Positions 19,090-29,366 of a DNA stretch of 64,000 bases are shown one piece after another; position 1 is the first letter of the stretch, and every line of letters begins with the position of its first letter. A model generated the notes under the pieces. It was not told the DNA's origin and ran no database searches. It saw nothing but the letters and a program-made list of their open reading frames with translations. The DNA comes from Planctomycetota bacterium (GTDB lineage: Bacteria; Planctomycetota; UBA1135; GCA-002686595): the NCBI GenBank assembly GCA_016795325.1, contig JAEUHY010000045.1, forward strand, positions 1 through 64,000, in the 5' to 3' direction. The translations under genes and the position numbers were made by a program.

Positions 19090-19700
19090 GCGCTGGCTCG
19101 CGGGCTGCGCGCATGCACGCTCCGCCCTCGCCGGGCGGAAGCGTTGCGTGAGCGGGAGGCGACTCCCGGCGCAGCCCATCGAGCGCAAGCGGGCGTCCGC
19201 ACGTCGCCCGCGCGCTCGACCGGCGCACCGCGGTCCATGTGTGAGGGGTTCGGATCTGTGAAGTCCACCTTCCTGCGCGGCGCGGCGACAGCGACCAGCG
19301 CCCGAGGCTCGTGACGTCACGGCTCCAACGCTTGACGCAACCGCCGTTCGCTCGTCGGCGCCTGCGTGATGCAACGTTGCGAGTCGGGCGGCCGCTCGGT
19401 CGCCGCGTGCCGCGTTCGAACTGAGGTCGCCGCCGATCCGTGTGCGGACCGACGCTCGCAGGCGGACCGTGGGCGCGACTTATTGCATGCGACGAAGGAG
19501 TCCGCGGCGCGCCGCTCCCTCCGACTACCAACTTCCGTCGATTGGCCGAGGCGCGCTCGGTCGTGACATTGGCCGATCGCCAGCGCACTGCGAAGACCAC
19601 GTCGCCGCGACGCCATGGCTCGCCGATGCGCACACATTCGAGTGCGGCAGAGTTCTTCAACAGTTGCTTCAAGCGCTCCACGGTCGACGCGCCGAGCACG
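19090..19700. other. 611-bp region upstream of the glucan synthase
   Basis: No gene is supported. The synthase frame stays open upstream to ATG 19440, but the extra 87 residues are of unlikely composition (Arg/Pro/Cys-rich), so I leave them out. This stretch probably holds the promoter; no sigma-70-like pair stands out. Confidence 0.4.
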
Positions 19701-22700
19701 ATGACGAACAACTTCTTTCGCTCGAAAACGCCCGACCCGATCACGCACCGGCCAAGCGAGCCGACGAACCCGGCGAGCCTCGAAGAGCGCGCCAAACAGC
19801 TGGCGACGGCGTTTGCGGCGGCCCGCACCGAGTCGGTCGCGCGGCACAACGTCATCGCCCAGCTCGACGGCGACATGGCGTCGCTGCGCCAGGTCTATCG
19901 GCTGCTCTCCAACGACGCTCGAGGCGGCGAGAGCGTCGACCCCGCAGCAGACTGGGTCCTCGACAACTTCCACGTTCTCGACGCGCAGGCCAGCGCCGCG
20001 AAACGCGACCTGCCGGCCCACTACTACCGGCGGCTTCCGCTGCTCGCCGCACGGGAATTCGGCGGGAGAACCAGGATCCACGCCCTGGCCTGCGAGCTGG
20101 TCTCGTGCGGCGACGGCAGGCTCGACGCCGAACTGCTCACGCGCTTCTTGCTCGCCTTTCAGTGCGTGACGCCGCTCACGCTCGGGGAATTGTGGGCGTG
20201 TCCGATCATGCTGAAGCTCGCGCTGATCGGAAACGTGCGCCGCATCGCCGAGAGCTTGCGTTGCAGCCGAGCAGCGCGCCGCTCGGCCATCGTCGCGCTC
20301 GCGCAACTCGAGGCGGGCGGCGTTCGACAAGCGCTGCCCATTCCGTTGCACAGCGCATTCGTCGCCCAGTTGCGACAGCGCGCGCTGAGCTACGACCCGG
20401 CGGTCCTGTCGTGGAATGCCCAGGTCGAGGCCACGCTCGCCGCCCAGGGAACCACTTCGGAAGACGTGATCCGCTCCGAGCATCAACGCGAGGCGATCGA
20501 ACAGGCCTCGATGGGCAATTCGATCTCGAGCTTGCGCCTGTGTGCGGCGCTGGACTGGGGCACGCTCGTCGAGCGTGTCAGTCTCGTCGATCAGATCCTC
20601 CGGCGCGACCCAACGGGCGACTACGCGCGCATGGACTTCGCCAGCCGCGACGCCTACCGCCACGCGGTGGAGGAACTCGCCGCGCCGACGGGCGAGGCTC
20701 AGGTCCGTGTCAGCTTGCACGCCATCGCAAGCGCGCGCGCGGTCGCGGCGCGCGACCCGCACGAGCCGGGCGCGCATGTCGGATTCCACATCGTCGGCCT
20801 CGGTCGCAAGCAGCTCGAAGTGGAGGTCGTCGCGCGTGTGCGCCTCGCCGCGCGCGTGCGACGTGCTGCGCGCCGTCACCCGACGACTGTCTACCTCGGT
20901 TCGGTCGGGCTGCTCACTGGGCTCGCTACGGGTTTGGCGATCGCCTACGCACGCTCGGTCGGCGCCGCCGAAGCGCAGCTCCTCCTGGTCGGCGTCGTGG
21001 CTCTGCTTCCGAGCTGCGAACTGGCGGTGCTGCTCGTTCAACGCATTTGCGCCGCGCAGGCCGCGCCTCGACGCCTGCCGCGCCTGGACTTCTCGAAGGG
21101 CGTTCCAGCGAGCGCGCGCACGATCGTCGTCGTCCCGACCTTGCTCGCGGACGTCGCGGACGTCACGGAGTTGCTGGAGCACCTCGAGGTGCAGGCGTAC
21201 GCCAATCTCGACCCGCACATCCACTTCGCCATCGTCAGCGATTTCAAGGACGCGACGACGGCCGTCGTCGAAGGCGATGATCAGATTCTCGACGCGGCGC
21301 GCGATGGCATCGCCGAGCTCAACCGCCGTCTGCCTGCCGACCGCTTCTACCTCTTCCACCGCGAGCGCCAGTGGAATCCGAAGGAAGGGGTTTTCATGGG
21401 TTGGGAGCGCAAGCGCGGCAAGATCGAGGAGTTCAACCGCCTCGCGCGCGGCGCCACCGATACGGGCTTCACGGTGCAGGTCGGGCGTGTCGACCTGCTC
21501 CCGTCGATGCGTTTCGTCTTGACCTTGGATCGAGACACAAAAACGCCGCGCAACGTCGCGCGCGAGCTGATCGGAATCCTGTCCCATCCGCTTCACCGTC
21601 CCCGCATCGACGCCAGGGTCGGTCGCGTGACTCAGGGCTACGGCATCCTCCAGCCCCGCATCAACGTCACTCACGCCAGCGCGGCGGGATCTCTCTTTGC
21701 CCGCATCCATGCCGGCAACGTGGGGATCGACCCGTACACGACTGCGGTTTCGGACACCTACCAGGATCTGTTCGACGAGGGCGTGTTCACCGGCAAGGGC
21801 CTGTACGAAATCGACGCCTTCCGTGCCGCCGTGGAGGGACGCGCGCCCGAGAATGCGCTGCTCTCTCACGATCTGTTCGAGGGTGTGCACGCGCGCACGG
21901 CGCTCGTGACGGATCTGGAGTTGGTGGACGACTACCCGTCCAACCTCCTCGCCCACTCGCGCCGCGAACACCGCTGGGTGCGTGGCGACTGGCAGATCCT
22001 CGCCTGGCTCTTGCCCGTGGTTCCGACGCGCACAGGCTTCGCGCGCAACCATCTTCCGCTGATCAGTCGCTGGAAGATCTTCGACAACCTGCGCAGAAGC
22101 CTGCTGGCGCCAGCCCTGTTCGCGCTGCTCGTCGGCGCCTGGACCTGTCTGCCGGGCGAACCCTTGATGTGGATGTTGGGCGCCTTGAGCGTGATCGCCG
22201 CCCCGGTGCTCACATCGTTGCTCAACTATTCACTGCGTCCGCCGACTCCGGGATCGTCGCGTCTGTACGTGCGCGGCGCAGTGGAGGACCTTGGCTGGGC
22301 GTTCGCGCAGGCCACGTTGGTGCTCGCGTTCCTGCCGTTCCACGCCTACAGAACGTTGCACGCGATCACGCTCACTCTGGCGAGGCTTGTGATCACCAAG
22401 CGCCGCTTGCTCGACTGGGAGACAGCCGCGGCGCACGTCGCGCGCACGGGCGGTCTGGTCTCCGGCGCCGCACGGCGCAACGGCCTGCGAGCGTTCTACG
22501 TCGGCATGGCGTCGAGTCCGCTCGCAGCCATCGTGTTGCTGGCCGCGATCACGGTGAGCAGAGCGAGCGCTCTCGCATTCGCCGCGCCGTTTCTGGCGTT
22601 GTGGTTCGTGGCCCCGGCCATCGCCTGCGTGCTCGGCCGACCGGCGCCGCGCGCGCGCGCGACGGTCTCAGCAGCGGACCGCCGCTACCTGCTCGAGGTC

Positions 22701-25700
22701 GCGCGCAGGACCTGGCGCTACTTCGAGCGCAACGTCGGGCCGGAGCACCATTTCTTGCCGCCGGACAATGTGCAAGAAGCGCCGCACCTTGTCGCCGCGC
22801 GAACCTCTCCGACCAACGTCGGGATGGGACTGCTCTCCACTCTGGCGGCCCACGATCTGGACTTGATCTCCACGGAGCAGCTCCTCGAGCGACTCGAAGC
22901 GACGCTCTCGACCGTCGAGTCCCTGGAGCGCCATCAGGGCCATCTGCTGAATTGGTACGACACTCGGACACTCGCGCCGTTGCAACCGCGCTACGTGTCG
23001 ACCGTCGACAGCGGCAATTTGGCCTGCTCGCTTGTCGCACTGGCCCAAGGGTGCCGCGAGCTCGCGCAGCGTGGTGAGCGCGCACGCTTCCAAGCCTTGT
23101 ACGAGCGTGCGAGCGCGCTGGCCGGCGCCATGGACTTCCGCTTCCTGTTCGATCCGGAGCGCCAGTTGCTTTCCATCGGCTATCGCCTGTCCGACGGCGA
23201 CGAAGCCGGCCGTCTGGATGCCGCCTACTACGATTTGCTCGCCTCCGAGTCGCGACTCGCGAGCTTCTTCGCGATCTCCAAAGGTGACGTGCCGCAGAGC
23301 CACTGGTTCCACCTCGGCCGACTCACCGTCAGCATCGACGGCGTGCCCACGTTGGTGTCGTGGAGCGCGACGATGTTCGAGTACCTCATGCCGCGGCTGC
23401 TCATGCGCAGCTACTCGGCCACCTTGCTCGACGAATCCTGTCGCATGGCGGTGCGCCGACAGCGCCGCTACGCACAGGAGAATTCGACGCCGTGGGGAAT
23501 CTCGGAATCCGCCTACAACCTGACGGACCGCGCGGGGAGCTATCAGTACAAGGCGTTTGGAGTTCCCGGGCTCGGCCTGAAGCGTGGCCTGGCGGACGAG
23601 CTGGTTGTCGCGCCTTACGCGACGCTGCTCGCATCGCTGGTCGCGCCCGCGGCCGCAGTTCGCAACCTGCATCGGCTCGAGCAGGAGAGTGCGATCGGCG
23701 AGCTGGGCTTCTACGAGTCGATCGACTACACCCCGCGCACCCCGAGCGCGAGCGAACTCGAGACGGGCCCCGCGCCGCAGACGAGCGGCGGCGTCGTGGT
23801 CAAAGCCTACTTCGCGCATCACCAGGGCATGAGTTTGGTCGCGCTCGCCAATTTGTTGGCCGACGACGCGATGGTGACTCGGTTTCACGGTGACCCGCAA
23901 GTGCAGGCCAGCGAGCTGCTGCTGCAGGAACGCATCCCGCGACAGGCGCCGCTGTTCCAGCCCAGCATCGGCGACGATGCTTCCGTCGCCCGACGTGGGC
24001 CGCAGCGCGCGCCGCGTCGCATCCGCTCGGCGTTCACCCCCAACACTCAGGCCCAGATTCTCTCGAACGGCGCGTATGTCGTGATCCTCACGAACGCGGG
24101 CGGCGGTTCGAGCACCTGCCGCGGCCGGGCCGTGACGCGCTGGCGCGAAGACCGCACCACGGATCCGGGCAGTCAGTTTCTCTACTTGCGCGACGTGCAC
24201 AGCGGAGCCGTGTGGTCGGCCACGCACCAACCTGTCGGCGCGCCCGCCGACAGCTATTCGGTCGACTTTCTCAGCGAGAAGGCGACCTTTCAGCGGAACG
24301 ATCACGAGATCGAGACACGTCTCGAGGTCGCCGTCTCGCCGGAGGACGACGCCGAGGTGCGTCGCGTGACGCTGCGCAACCACAGCAGGCGACCCCGCGT
24401 CATCGAACTGACCAGCTACGTCGAGATCGCGCTGGGCTCGCGTGGAGAAGACGCCGCACACCCGGCCTTCGGCAAGCTGTTCATCGAGACGGAGTGGATC
24501 GCGCAGACCACAGCGCTGCTCGCGCGTCGCCGATCGCGGTCTCCCAAGGATCCGATCTCCGTCGCGTTCCACGTCCTCTCGCTCGACGGCGCCTCGCGTG
24601 CGCAGGTCGAGCACGAGACCGACCGCGCCTGCTTCCTGGGTCGCGGTCGAGCTCCGGATGCGCCGCTCGCGCTCGACGGACGTGCGCTGACGGGCTCGAC
24701 GGGCGCCGTGCTCGATCCCATCTTGAGCCTGCGCTCACGTTTGCTGCTGGCGCCCGGCGCGTCGGCGCACCTCACGTTCACCACCGGTTTGGCCAATGAC
24801 GACGCCACGGCGCGCAGCCTCGCGCAGAAGTACCACGAGCCGGGAATCGCGTCGCGCGTGTTCGCGCTGGCCCACACGGATGCTGTGGTTTCGCTGCGCC
24901 ATCTGGGTCTGTCCATCGACGAGGCTCGGCAATTCGAGCGTTTGGGCTCGCGCTTGTTCTCGTCCGACGTGTCGCTCCGCGCCGACGCGGCGACGGTGGC
25001 CAAGAACACCCTAGGTCAGTCGAGCCTGTGGGCGCGTTCGATTTCGGGCGACCTGCCCATAGCGCTCGTCATCGTCACCGGACCCGACAGTCTCGACCTC
25101 GTGCACAGCGTGCTGCTGGCGCAGGAGTACTGGCGTATGAAGGGGCTCAAGTTCGACGCGGTGATCCTCAACGAGCACTCCGCGACGTACCGCGACGAGG
25201 TCCACGCCCAGCTGCGACAGCGCGTCGACAACGGGCCGTGGTCGGCTTGGAAGGACCGCTCCGGGGGAGTGTTCCTACTGCGCGCCGACGGGATGCCTGA
25301 GGCCGAGCACGTGCTGCTCCGCAGCGTTGCACGCGCGGTGCTGAGCGGCGACGCAGGCAGCTTCGCCCAGCAGCTCGACCGCAACAGCGGCGTCGCGGTC
25401 CAGTGCCTGCCGACGCCGCTGTGCGATGAAGCGGCAGAGAACGATGCGCCGCTCGCGGTTCCGGAGTTGGTCATGGACAATGGCTTCGGCGGCTTCACGC
25501 GCGACGGTCGCGAGTACGTGTTGCGAGTCACAGGCTCGCGCGAAACTCCGTTGCCCTGGGTGAACGTCCTCGCGAATCCGAACTTCGGCACGATCGTCAC
25601 CGAGCGCGGGTCGGCGCACACCTGGAGCGAGAACAGTCGCGAGAATCGGCTCACGCCCTTTGCGAACGACCCGCTGACCGACCCGACCTCCGAGGCGATC

Positions 25701-27902
25701 TTCCTGCGCGACGAGAGCAGCGGCGGCGTGTGGGGCGCAACGCCAGGAGCACTGGCCCGGAACGCTCGCTCGCCGCGCTGGCTGGTCAGACACGGCGCCG
25801 GCGTTTCGCGTTTCGTGCGCTCCGCGGGAGGAGTCCACCAACAGTTGGAAGTGTTCGTGGCCGTCGAGGCGCCGCTCAAGATCTCGGTGCTGACGCTGAC
25901 GAATCACTCGCGCTCGATGCGGCGCATCACCCTCATCGCCTACAACGCGTGGTCGCTCGCGAGTCCTTCGCCGGCCGACAACAGCTGCGTCACCACAGAA
26001 CTCGATGCTGGCTGCGAAGCGATCTTCGCCCGCAACTCGTACAACGAGACCTACGGAACGCGCGTTGCGTTCGCGGCCGTCGGGGCGCCGCTGGCGAGCG
26101 CGACCGGCGATCGCACGGAGTTCCTGGGCCGCAACGGTTCGCTGAACCGGGCCGCTGCCCTGGCTGCACCCTCGCTCTCGAACCGCTTCGGAGCAGGGCT
26201 CGACCCGTGCGCGGCGCTCATGACGAGCATCGAGTTGGCGCCAGGCGAAACGCGCGGTGTCGTGTTCCTGCTCGGACAAGCCATCGATGCGGATGCGGCC
26301 CGCGCGCTCGTGCAACGCTTCCGAGCACTCGACGCGGCGCGCGCGGAACTGGCCAAAGTCGAAGCCGCCTGGGAGGAGACGCTCGGGGCCGTGTCGGTCT
26401 CGACTCCCGACGACTCTTTCGACCTGCTCGTCAACCGTTGGCTGCTCTACCCCGCGCTCGCCTGCCGTTTGTGGGCGCGATCGGGGTACTACCAACCCAG
26501 CGGCGCGTTCGGTTTCCGCGACCAGCTCCAGGACGTGCTCGCGCTGCTCCACGCCCGCCCGGAACTCGCGCGCGCGCACATCCTTCGCGCGGCGGCGCGG
26601 CAGTTCGTCGAAGGCGACGTGCAGCACTGGTGGGACGCGAGCACGGGCCGCGGACTGCGCACCCGCTGTTCCGACGACATGCTCTGGCTGGCCTACGCGC
26701 TCTCGCACTACGTCGACGCCACCGGCGACCTTGCTCTTCTCGACGAGACAGTCGCCTTTCTCGAGGGCCCGCCCGTGCCGCAGGGCGAGTCCGAATCGTA
26801 CGGCGCGCCGGCCGTGTCCAAGGAGAGCGCTTCGCTCTTCGAGCATGCGCTGCGCGCGATCGAGCGCGCACTGACGGTGGGACCGCACGGCTTGCCGCTC
26901 ATCGGAAGCTGCGACTGGAACGACGGCTACAACCGCGTCGGGGTCGAGGGGCGCGGCGAAAGCGTGTTCGTCGGCTGGCTGCTGTGCGCGGTGCTCGACT
27001 CGTTCGTGCCGTTGTGCCTGGGGCGCGGCGACTCCAAGCGCGCCGAGCACTTGCGCGAAGAGCGCGAGCGGCTGGCGGCAACCCTCGAACAGAGTTGGGA
27101 CGGCGAGTGGTACGTCCGTGCGTACTTCGACGACGGCGCACCGCTCGGCTCCGCCGATAGCGCGGAGTGCCGCATCGATTCCGTGGCGCAAACCTGGGCG
27201 GTGCTCTCGGGCGCGGCGCCCCACACACGAGCGGAGCGCGCGATGGACGCCGTGCGTTCGCAACTCGTGCGTCGCTCCTCCAAAGTGATCCTGCTGCTGA
27301 CTCCGCCTTTCGACACGAGCCGTTCGGATCCTGGTTATGTGAAAGGCTACCTGCCTGGCATCCGCGAGAACGGCGGCCAGTACACGCACGCAGCGCAATG
27401 GGTCGTGCTCGCGCTCACGCGGCTGGGCAGCGGCGACGAGGCGGTGGAGCTGTTCCACATGCTCAATCCGATCAACCACACGCGCACGCCCGCCGAGGTG
27501 CAGCGCTACAAGACCGAGCCGTATGTGCTCGCGGGCGACGTGTACGACCATCCAGCTCACCGCGGTCGTGGCGGTTGGACCTGGTACACCGGCTCGCACG
27601 CATGGATGCACCGCGTGGCGCTCGAGGGCATCCTCGGTCTGCGCCGTCACGGACCCACGTTCGCTCTGCGGCCGTGCATCCCATCCTCATGGCCGGAGTT
27701 CACGATCAAGATGCGCGTCGGCGCCTCGCTCTACACCATTCACGTGGACAATGCCGAACGTGCCTGCGGCGGCGTGCTCACCACGACTCTCGACGGTGAG
27801 CCGGTCGACCCCAGTTCGATCCCCATGCTCGACGATGGCCGCGAGCATCGAGTCCTCGCGATCCTTCGCGCTCAGGGACAGGACACGGCGACACAAGTGT
27901 GA
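19701..27902 (+). CDS. ndvB: Cyclic beta-1,2-glucan synthase (GT84/GH94), NdvB/ChvB-like
   Basis: A 2733-residue inner-membrane enzyme, close to the ~2800 of the family. It would polymerise UDP-glucose into beta-1,2-glucan and cyclise it. The glycosyltransferase centre carries LDRDT (Asp610-Asp612) and HRWVRGDWQ in place of QxxRW. Hydrophobic helices flank it (near 21.0 kb and 22.1-22.6 kb). A glycoamylase-like domain follows (STPWGISESAYN, HHQGMS near 23.8 kb). Two GH94-type beta-sandwich segments come next. The C-terminal GH94 phosphorylase barrel has CSDDMLW (Asp2325-2326), CDWNDG (about 2405) and GGWTWYTGS. The start at ATG 19701 is chosen because the composition becomes protein-like there. 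The product would be periplasmic osmoregulatory or surface glucan. Confidence 0.93.
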   Translation: MTNNFFRSKTPDPITHRPSEPTNPASLEERAKQLATAFAAARTESVARHNVIAQLDGDMASLRQVYRLLSNDARGGESVDPAADWVLDNFHVLDAQASAAKRDLPAHYYRRLPLLAAREFGGRTRIHALACELVSCGDGRLDAELLTRFLLAFQCVTPLTLGELWACPIMLKLALIGNVRRIAESLRCSRAARRSAIVALAQLEAGGVRQALPIPLHSAFVAQLRQRALSYDPAVLSWNAQVEATLAAQGTTSEDVIRSEHQREAIEQASMGNSISSLRLCAALDWGTLVERVSLVDQILRRDPTGDYARMDFASRDAYRHAVEELAAPTGEAQVRVSLHAIASARAVAARDPHEPGAHVGFHIVGLGRKQLEVEVVARVRLAARVRRAARRHPTTVYLGSVGLLTGLATGLAIAYARSVGAAEAQLLLVGVVALLPSCELAVLLVQRICAAQAAPRRLPRLDFSKGVPASARTIVVVPTLLADVADVTELLEHLEVQAYANLDPHIHFAIVSDFKDATTAVVEGDDQILDAARDGIAELNRRLPADRFYLFHRERQWNPKEGVFMGWERKRGKIEEFNRLARGATDTGFTVQVGRVDLLPSMRFVLTLDRDTKTPRNVARELIGILSHPLHRPRIDARVGRVTQGYGILQPRINVTHASAAGSLFARIHAGNVGIDPYTTAVSDTYQDLFDEGVFTGKGLYEIDAFRAAVEGRAPENALLSHDLFEGVHARTALVTDLELVDDYPSNLLAHSRREHRWVRGDWQILAWLLPVVPTRTGFARNHLPLISRWKIFDNLRRSLLAPALFALLVGAWTCLPGEPLMWMLGALSVIAAPVLTSLLNYSLRPPTPGSSRLYVRGAVEDLGWAFAQATLVLAFLPFHAYRTLHAITLTLARLVITKRRLLDWETAAAHVARTGGLVSGAARRNGLRAFYVGMASSPLAAIVLLAAITVSRASALAFAAPFLALWFVAPAIACVLGRPAPRARATVSAADRRYLLEVARRTWRYFERNVGPEHHFLPPDNVQEAPHLVAARTSPTNVGMGLLSTLAAHDLDLISTEQLLERLEATLSTVESLERHQGHLLNWYDTRTLAPLQPRYVSTVDSGNLACSLVALAQGCRELAQRGERARFQALYERASALAGAMDFRFLFDPERQLLSIGYRLSDGDEAGRLDAAYYDLLASESRLASFFAISKGDVPQSHWFHLGRLTVSIDGVPTLVSWSATMFEYLMPRLLMRSYSATLLDESCRMAVRRQRRYAQENSTPWGISESAYNLTDRAGSYQYKAFGVPGLGLKRGLADELVVAPYATLLASLVAPAAAVRNLHRLEQESAIGELGFYESIDYTPRTPSASELETGPAPQTSGGVVVKAYFAHHQGMSLVALANLLADDAMVTRFHGDPQVQASELLLQERIPRQAPLFQPSIGDDASVARRGPQRAPRRIRSAFTPNTQAQILSNGAYVVILTNAGGGSSTCRGRAVTRWREDRTTDPGSQFLYLRDVHSGAVWSATHQPVGAPADSYSVDFLSEKATFQRNDHEIETRLEVAVSPEDDAEVRRVTLRNHSRRPRVIELTSYVEIALGSRGEDAAHPAFGKLFIETEWIAQTTALLARRRSRSPKDPISVAFHVLSLDGASRAQVEHETDRACFLGRGRAPDAPLALDGRALTGSTGAVLDPILSLRSRLLLAPGASAHLTFTTGLANDDATARSLAQKYHEPGIASRVFALAHTDAVVSLRHLGLSIDEARQFERLGSRLFSSDVSLRADAATVAKNTLGQSSLWARSISGDLPIALVIVTGPDSLDLVHSVLLAQEYWRMKGLKFDAVILNEHSATYRDEVHAQLRQRVDNGPWSAWKDRSGGVFLLRADGMPEAEHVLLRSVARAVLSGDAGSFAQQLDRNSGVAVQCLPTPLCDEAAENDAPLAVPELVMDNGFGGFTRDGREYVLRVTGSRETPLPWVNVLANPNFGTIVTERGSAHTWSENSRENRLTPFANDPLTDPTSEAIFLRDESSGGVWGATPGALARNARSPRWLVRHGAGVSRFVRSAGGVHQQLEVFVAVEAPLKISVLTLTNHSRSMRRITLIAYNAWSLASPSPADNSCVTTELDAGCEAIFARNSYNETYGTRVAFAAVGAPLASATGDRTEFLGRNGSLNRAAALAAPSLSNRFGAGLDPCAALMTSIELAPGETRGVVFLLGQAIDADAARALVQRFRALDAARAELAKVEAAWEETLGAVSVSTPDDSFDLLVNRWLLYPALACRLWARSGYYQPSGAFGFRDQLQDVLALLHARPELARAHILRAAARQFVEGDVQHWWDASTGRGLRTRCSDDMLWLAYALSHYVDATGDLALLDETVAFLEGPPVPQGESESYGAPAVSKESASLFEHALRAIERALTVGPHGLPLIGSCDWNDGYNRVGVEGRGESVFVGWLLCAVLDSFVPLCLGRGDSKRAEHLREERERLAATLEQSWDGEWYVRAYFDDGAPLGSADSAECRIDSVAQTWAVLSGAAPHTRAERAMDAVRSQLVRRSSKVILLLTPPFDTSRSDPGYVKGYLPGIRENGGQYTHAAQWVVLALTRLGSGDEAVELFHMLNPINHTRTPAEVQRYKTEPYVLAGDVYDHPAHRGRGGWTWYTGSHAWMHRVALEGILGLRRHGPTFALRPCIPSSWPEFTIKMRVGASLYTIHVDNAERACGGVLTTTLDGEPVDPSSIPMLDDGREHRVLAILRAQGQDTATQV

Positions 27903-28196
27903 GCGCGGCTCGGCCTGCGTGCCTCACCGGGTTCGTGGCGGCAGCGGACGCATGCGTGGTCTGGCAAGCGCTGGAGACGCATGCGGACGTCGGTTCCACC
28001 TGTGGCTCGCTGGGAGCTGCGCGCATGTGCAACGGCGCCGCACACGCCGAGCTCGCGGCCGCTAGGTGAATTCCGCTGAGAGAAGCGTTGCGGCGAGCGC
28101 CTCGAGTTGGAGAGCCTCGCCGCGGGGCTCGGACAACTCGCTCATCTCGTGCGGGGCCTGCGGTCACCCATCGAGCTCGTGCCGCCGGCTCAAATG
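27903..28196. other. Intergenic gap after the glucan synthase
   Basis: About 290 bases between converging genes. No open frame of likely composition and no tRNA-like fold were recognised. A hairpin follows directly at 28201-28247. Confidence 0.4.
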
Positions 28197-28200
28197 AAGG

Positions 28201-28247
28201 CGGGCGGACTTGGCGCGAGCTTGTTCAGCTCGCACCAAGTCCGCCCG
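28201..28247 (-). terminator. Hairpin 3' of the DUF4142 gene, probable terminator
   Basis: A 20-bp stem with one mismatch and a 7-base loop (CGGGCGGACTTGG...CCAAGTCCGCCCG) lies 22 bases beyond the DUF4142 stop on the minus strand. The T-run after it is poor (CCTTCATTTG), so it is a probable rather than certain terminator. It may also serve the converging glucan synthase gene. Confidence 0.6.
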
Positions 28248-28269
28248 CAGGTCAGTTCGTTGAGGGACG

Positions 28270-29001
28270 TTACTTGACCGGCTTCGCCGGGGCTTCGTCC
28301 TTCTTCGCGACCGACGCCTTGCGCTCGAGGCGTTGCGCGAACTCGCGTGCGACGCTCAGGTGCTTCTTCGTCGCAGCTTGGGCCTCGCTCAGGACGGTCT
28401 TGAGTTCGGGCGAGACGTGCCGTTGGAAGACGAGCGTCATGTCGTTGTGCATGAGGTGCGACCCCACGACCATCGTGACGTAGCAACGATCGAACTCAGG
28501 GCCTTGCTTCGCTTCGAGTTCGGAGCGCGCGGTCGAGAGGCTTTGGGCGCCGAGTTCCTCGAAGAACGCGGAGTGATCGAGTTCGCCGTTGCGTTGGCCG
28601 TCCGAGCGCGACCGCTCGCGGTCCTGCGGGCTGGGATTGCCGTCGGGCGAGTTGGGCTTGTCGGGCGCAGGCGCCTTGGGGAGGTTCCCCGCGACCACGT
28701 ACCGACTCAGCTTGCCATTCAACTCCTCGTGATCGTCGATCATGGTCTGCGCGAAACGCTGGACCTCCGTGTCCGTGGAGCGCTTGAGCGCGACCCGAGC
28801 GAGCTCCACTTGATTGAGGTGCGCGACGCTCAGCCATTTGGCCAAGTAGCCGTCCGTGGTGCGGGCCGCGTCAGCATTGGGTCGTGTGTAGTCGCCTTGG
28901 CGAATGACCTCGCTGCCGAAGCCTGAGGGAGACGTCTCCGCCGAGAACACCGCGAGTGTGCTGCTGGCGAGAAGGGTGACGATGGCTAGATTGCGAAGCA
29001 T
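28270..29001 (-). CDS. Exported DUF4142 (ferritin-like helical) protein
   Basis: A 243-residue protein with a signal peptide (MLRNLAIVTLLASSTLAVFS) preceded by an AGGGA site. The helical DUF4142 pattern is visible: YLAKWLSVAHLNQVELARVAL, then FAQTMIDDHEELNGKL, then a C-terminal HxxxxHLSVAREFAQ-like helix. A Pro/Asp-rich insertion (about 110-135) splits the bundle. The function of the family is not settled; members are often linked to envelope stress. The neighbouring CsbD gene, in the same orientation, fits a stress setting. Confidence 0.87.
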   Translation of the reverse strand: MLRNLAIVTLLASSTLAVFSAETSPSGFGSEVIRQGDYTRPNADAARTTDGYLAKWLSVAHLNQVELARVALKRSTDTEVQRFAQTMIDDHEELNGKLSRYVVAGNLPKAPAPDKPNSPDGNPSPQDRERSRSDGQRNGELDHSAFFEELGAQSLSTARSELEAKQGPEFDRCYVTMVVGSHLMHNDMTLVFQRHVSPELKTVLSEAQAATKKHLSVAREFAQRLERKASVAKKDEAPAKPVK

Positions 29002-29174
29002 GATAGAAATTCCCTGGGGTGTAATTGCGATAGGTCGGCGCGGATTGCGCCTGGTAGCAACATGCGTGGATCTGGCGCGCCGTACTTCATGACACGAAGT
29101 CGACGCTCCCCACGCTCAGTTCTGTGACGCCGGGACGGTGGTCCCCTGCGCGCCGCGGATCTGCGCAGACCCGT

Positions 29175-29366
29175 TCAGCGCGGTCGGGCGTTCCGCGACT
29201 TCTTCGCGGCGTCGAGATCCTCTCCGAGCCGCTCCTGGAGCTTGCCCGCGGCTTGCCGACGAAGCCCCTTGGCTTCCTGCAGTTTGCTGCCGACTGCCTT
29301 CCCCGCCTTCTGTTGAAGCTTGCCGACGGCGTTCTTGGCCGCGCCCTTGATTCGATTCGTGTTCAT
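29175..29366 (-). CDS. CsbD-family stress protein
   Basis: A 63-residue, very polar protein. The start is ATG 29366; a longer frame upstream is not protein-like. The CsbD signature is plain: MNTNRIKGAAKNAVGKLQ, then GKAVGSKLQEAKGLRRQA and GKLQERLGEDLD. CsbD proteins are general-stress proteins of unknown mechanism. It lies 173 bases upstream of the DUF4142 gene on the same strand. Confidence 0.88.
   Translation of the reverse strand: MNTNRIKGAAKNAVGKLQQKAGKAVGSKLQEAKGLRRQAAGKLQERLGEDLDAAKKSRNARPR

Noticed and set aside
19440..19700. Upstream extension of the glucan synthase to ATG 19440
   Set aside because: The extra 87 residues have unlikely composition (Cys/Arg/Pro mixture) and no membrane or signal feature.
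19317..22052. 911-codon open frame antisense to the glucan synthase
   Set aside because: No domain pattern, Arg/Glu/Asp-rich shadow; the sense frame has clear GT84 motifs.
25275..27650. 791-codon open frame antisense to the GH94 part
   Set aside because: Same reason; the sense strand carries the conserved GH94 motifs.
27903..28196. A tRNA or small RNA gene
   Set aside because: No cloverleaf, TTC-type arm or CCA end could be found by reading; only the hairpin at 28201 is structured.
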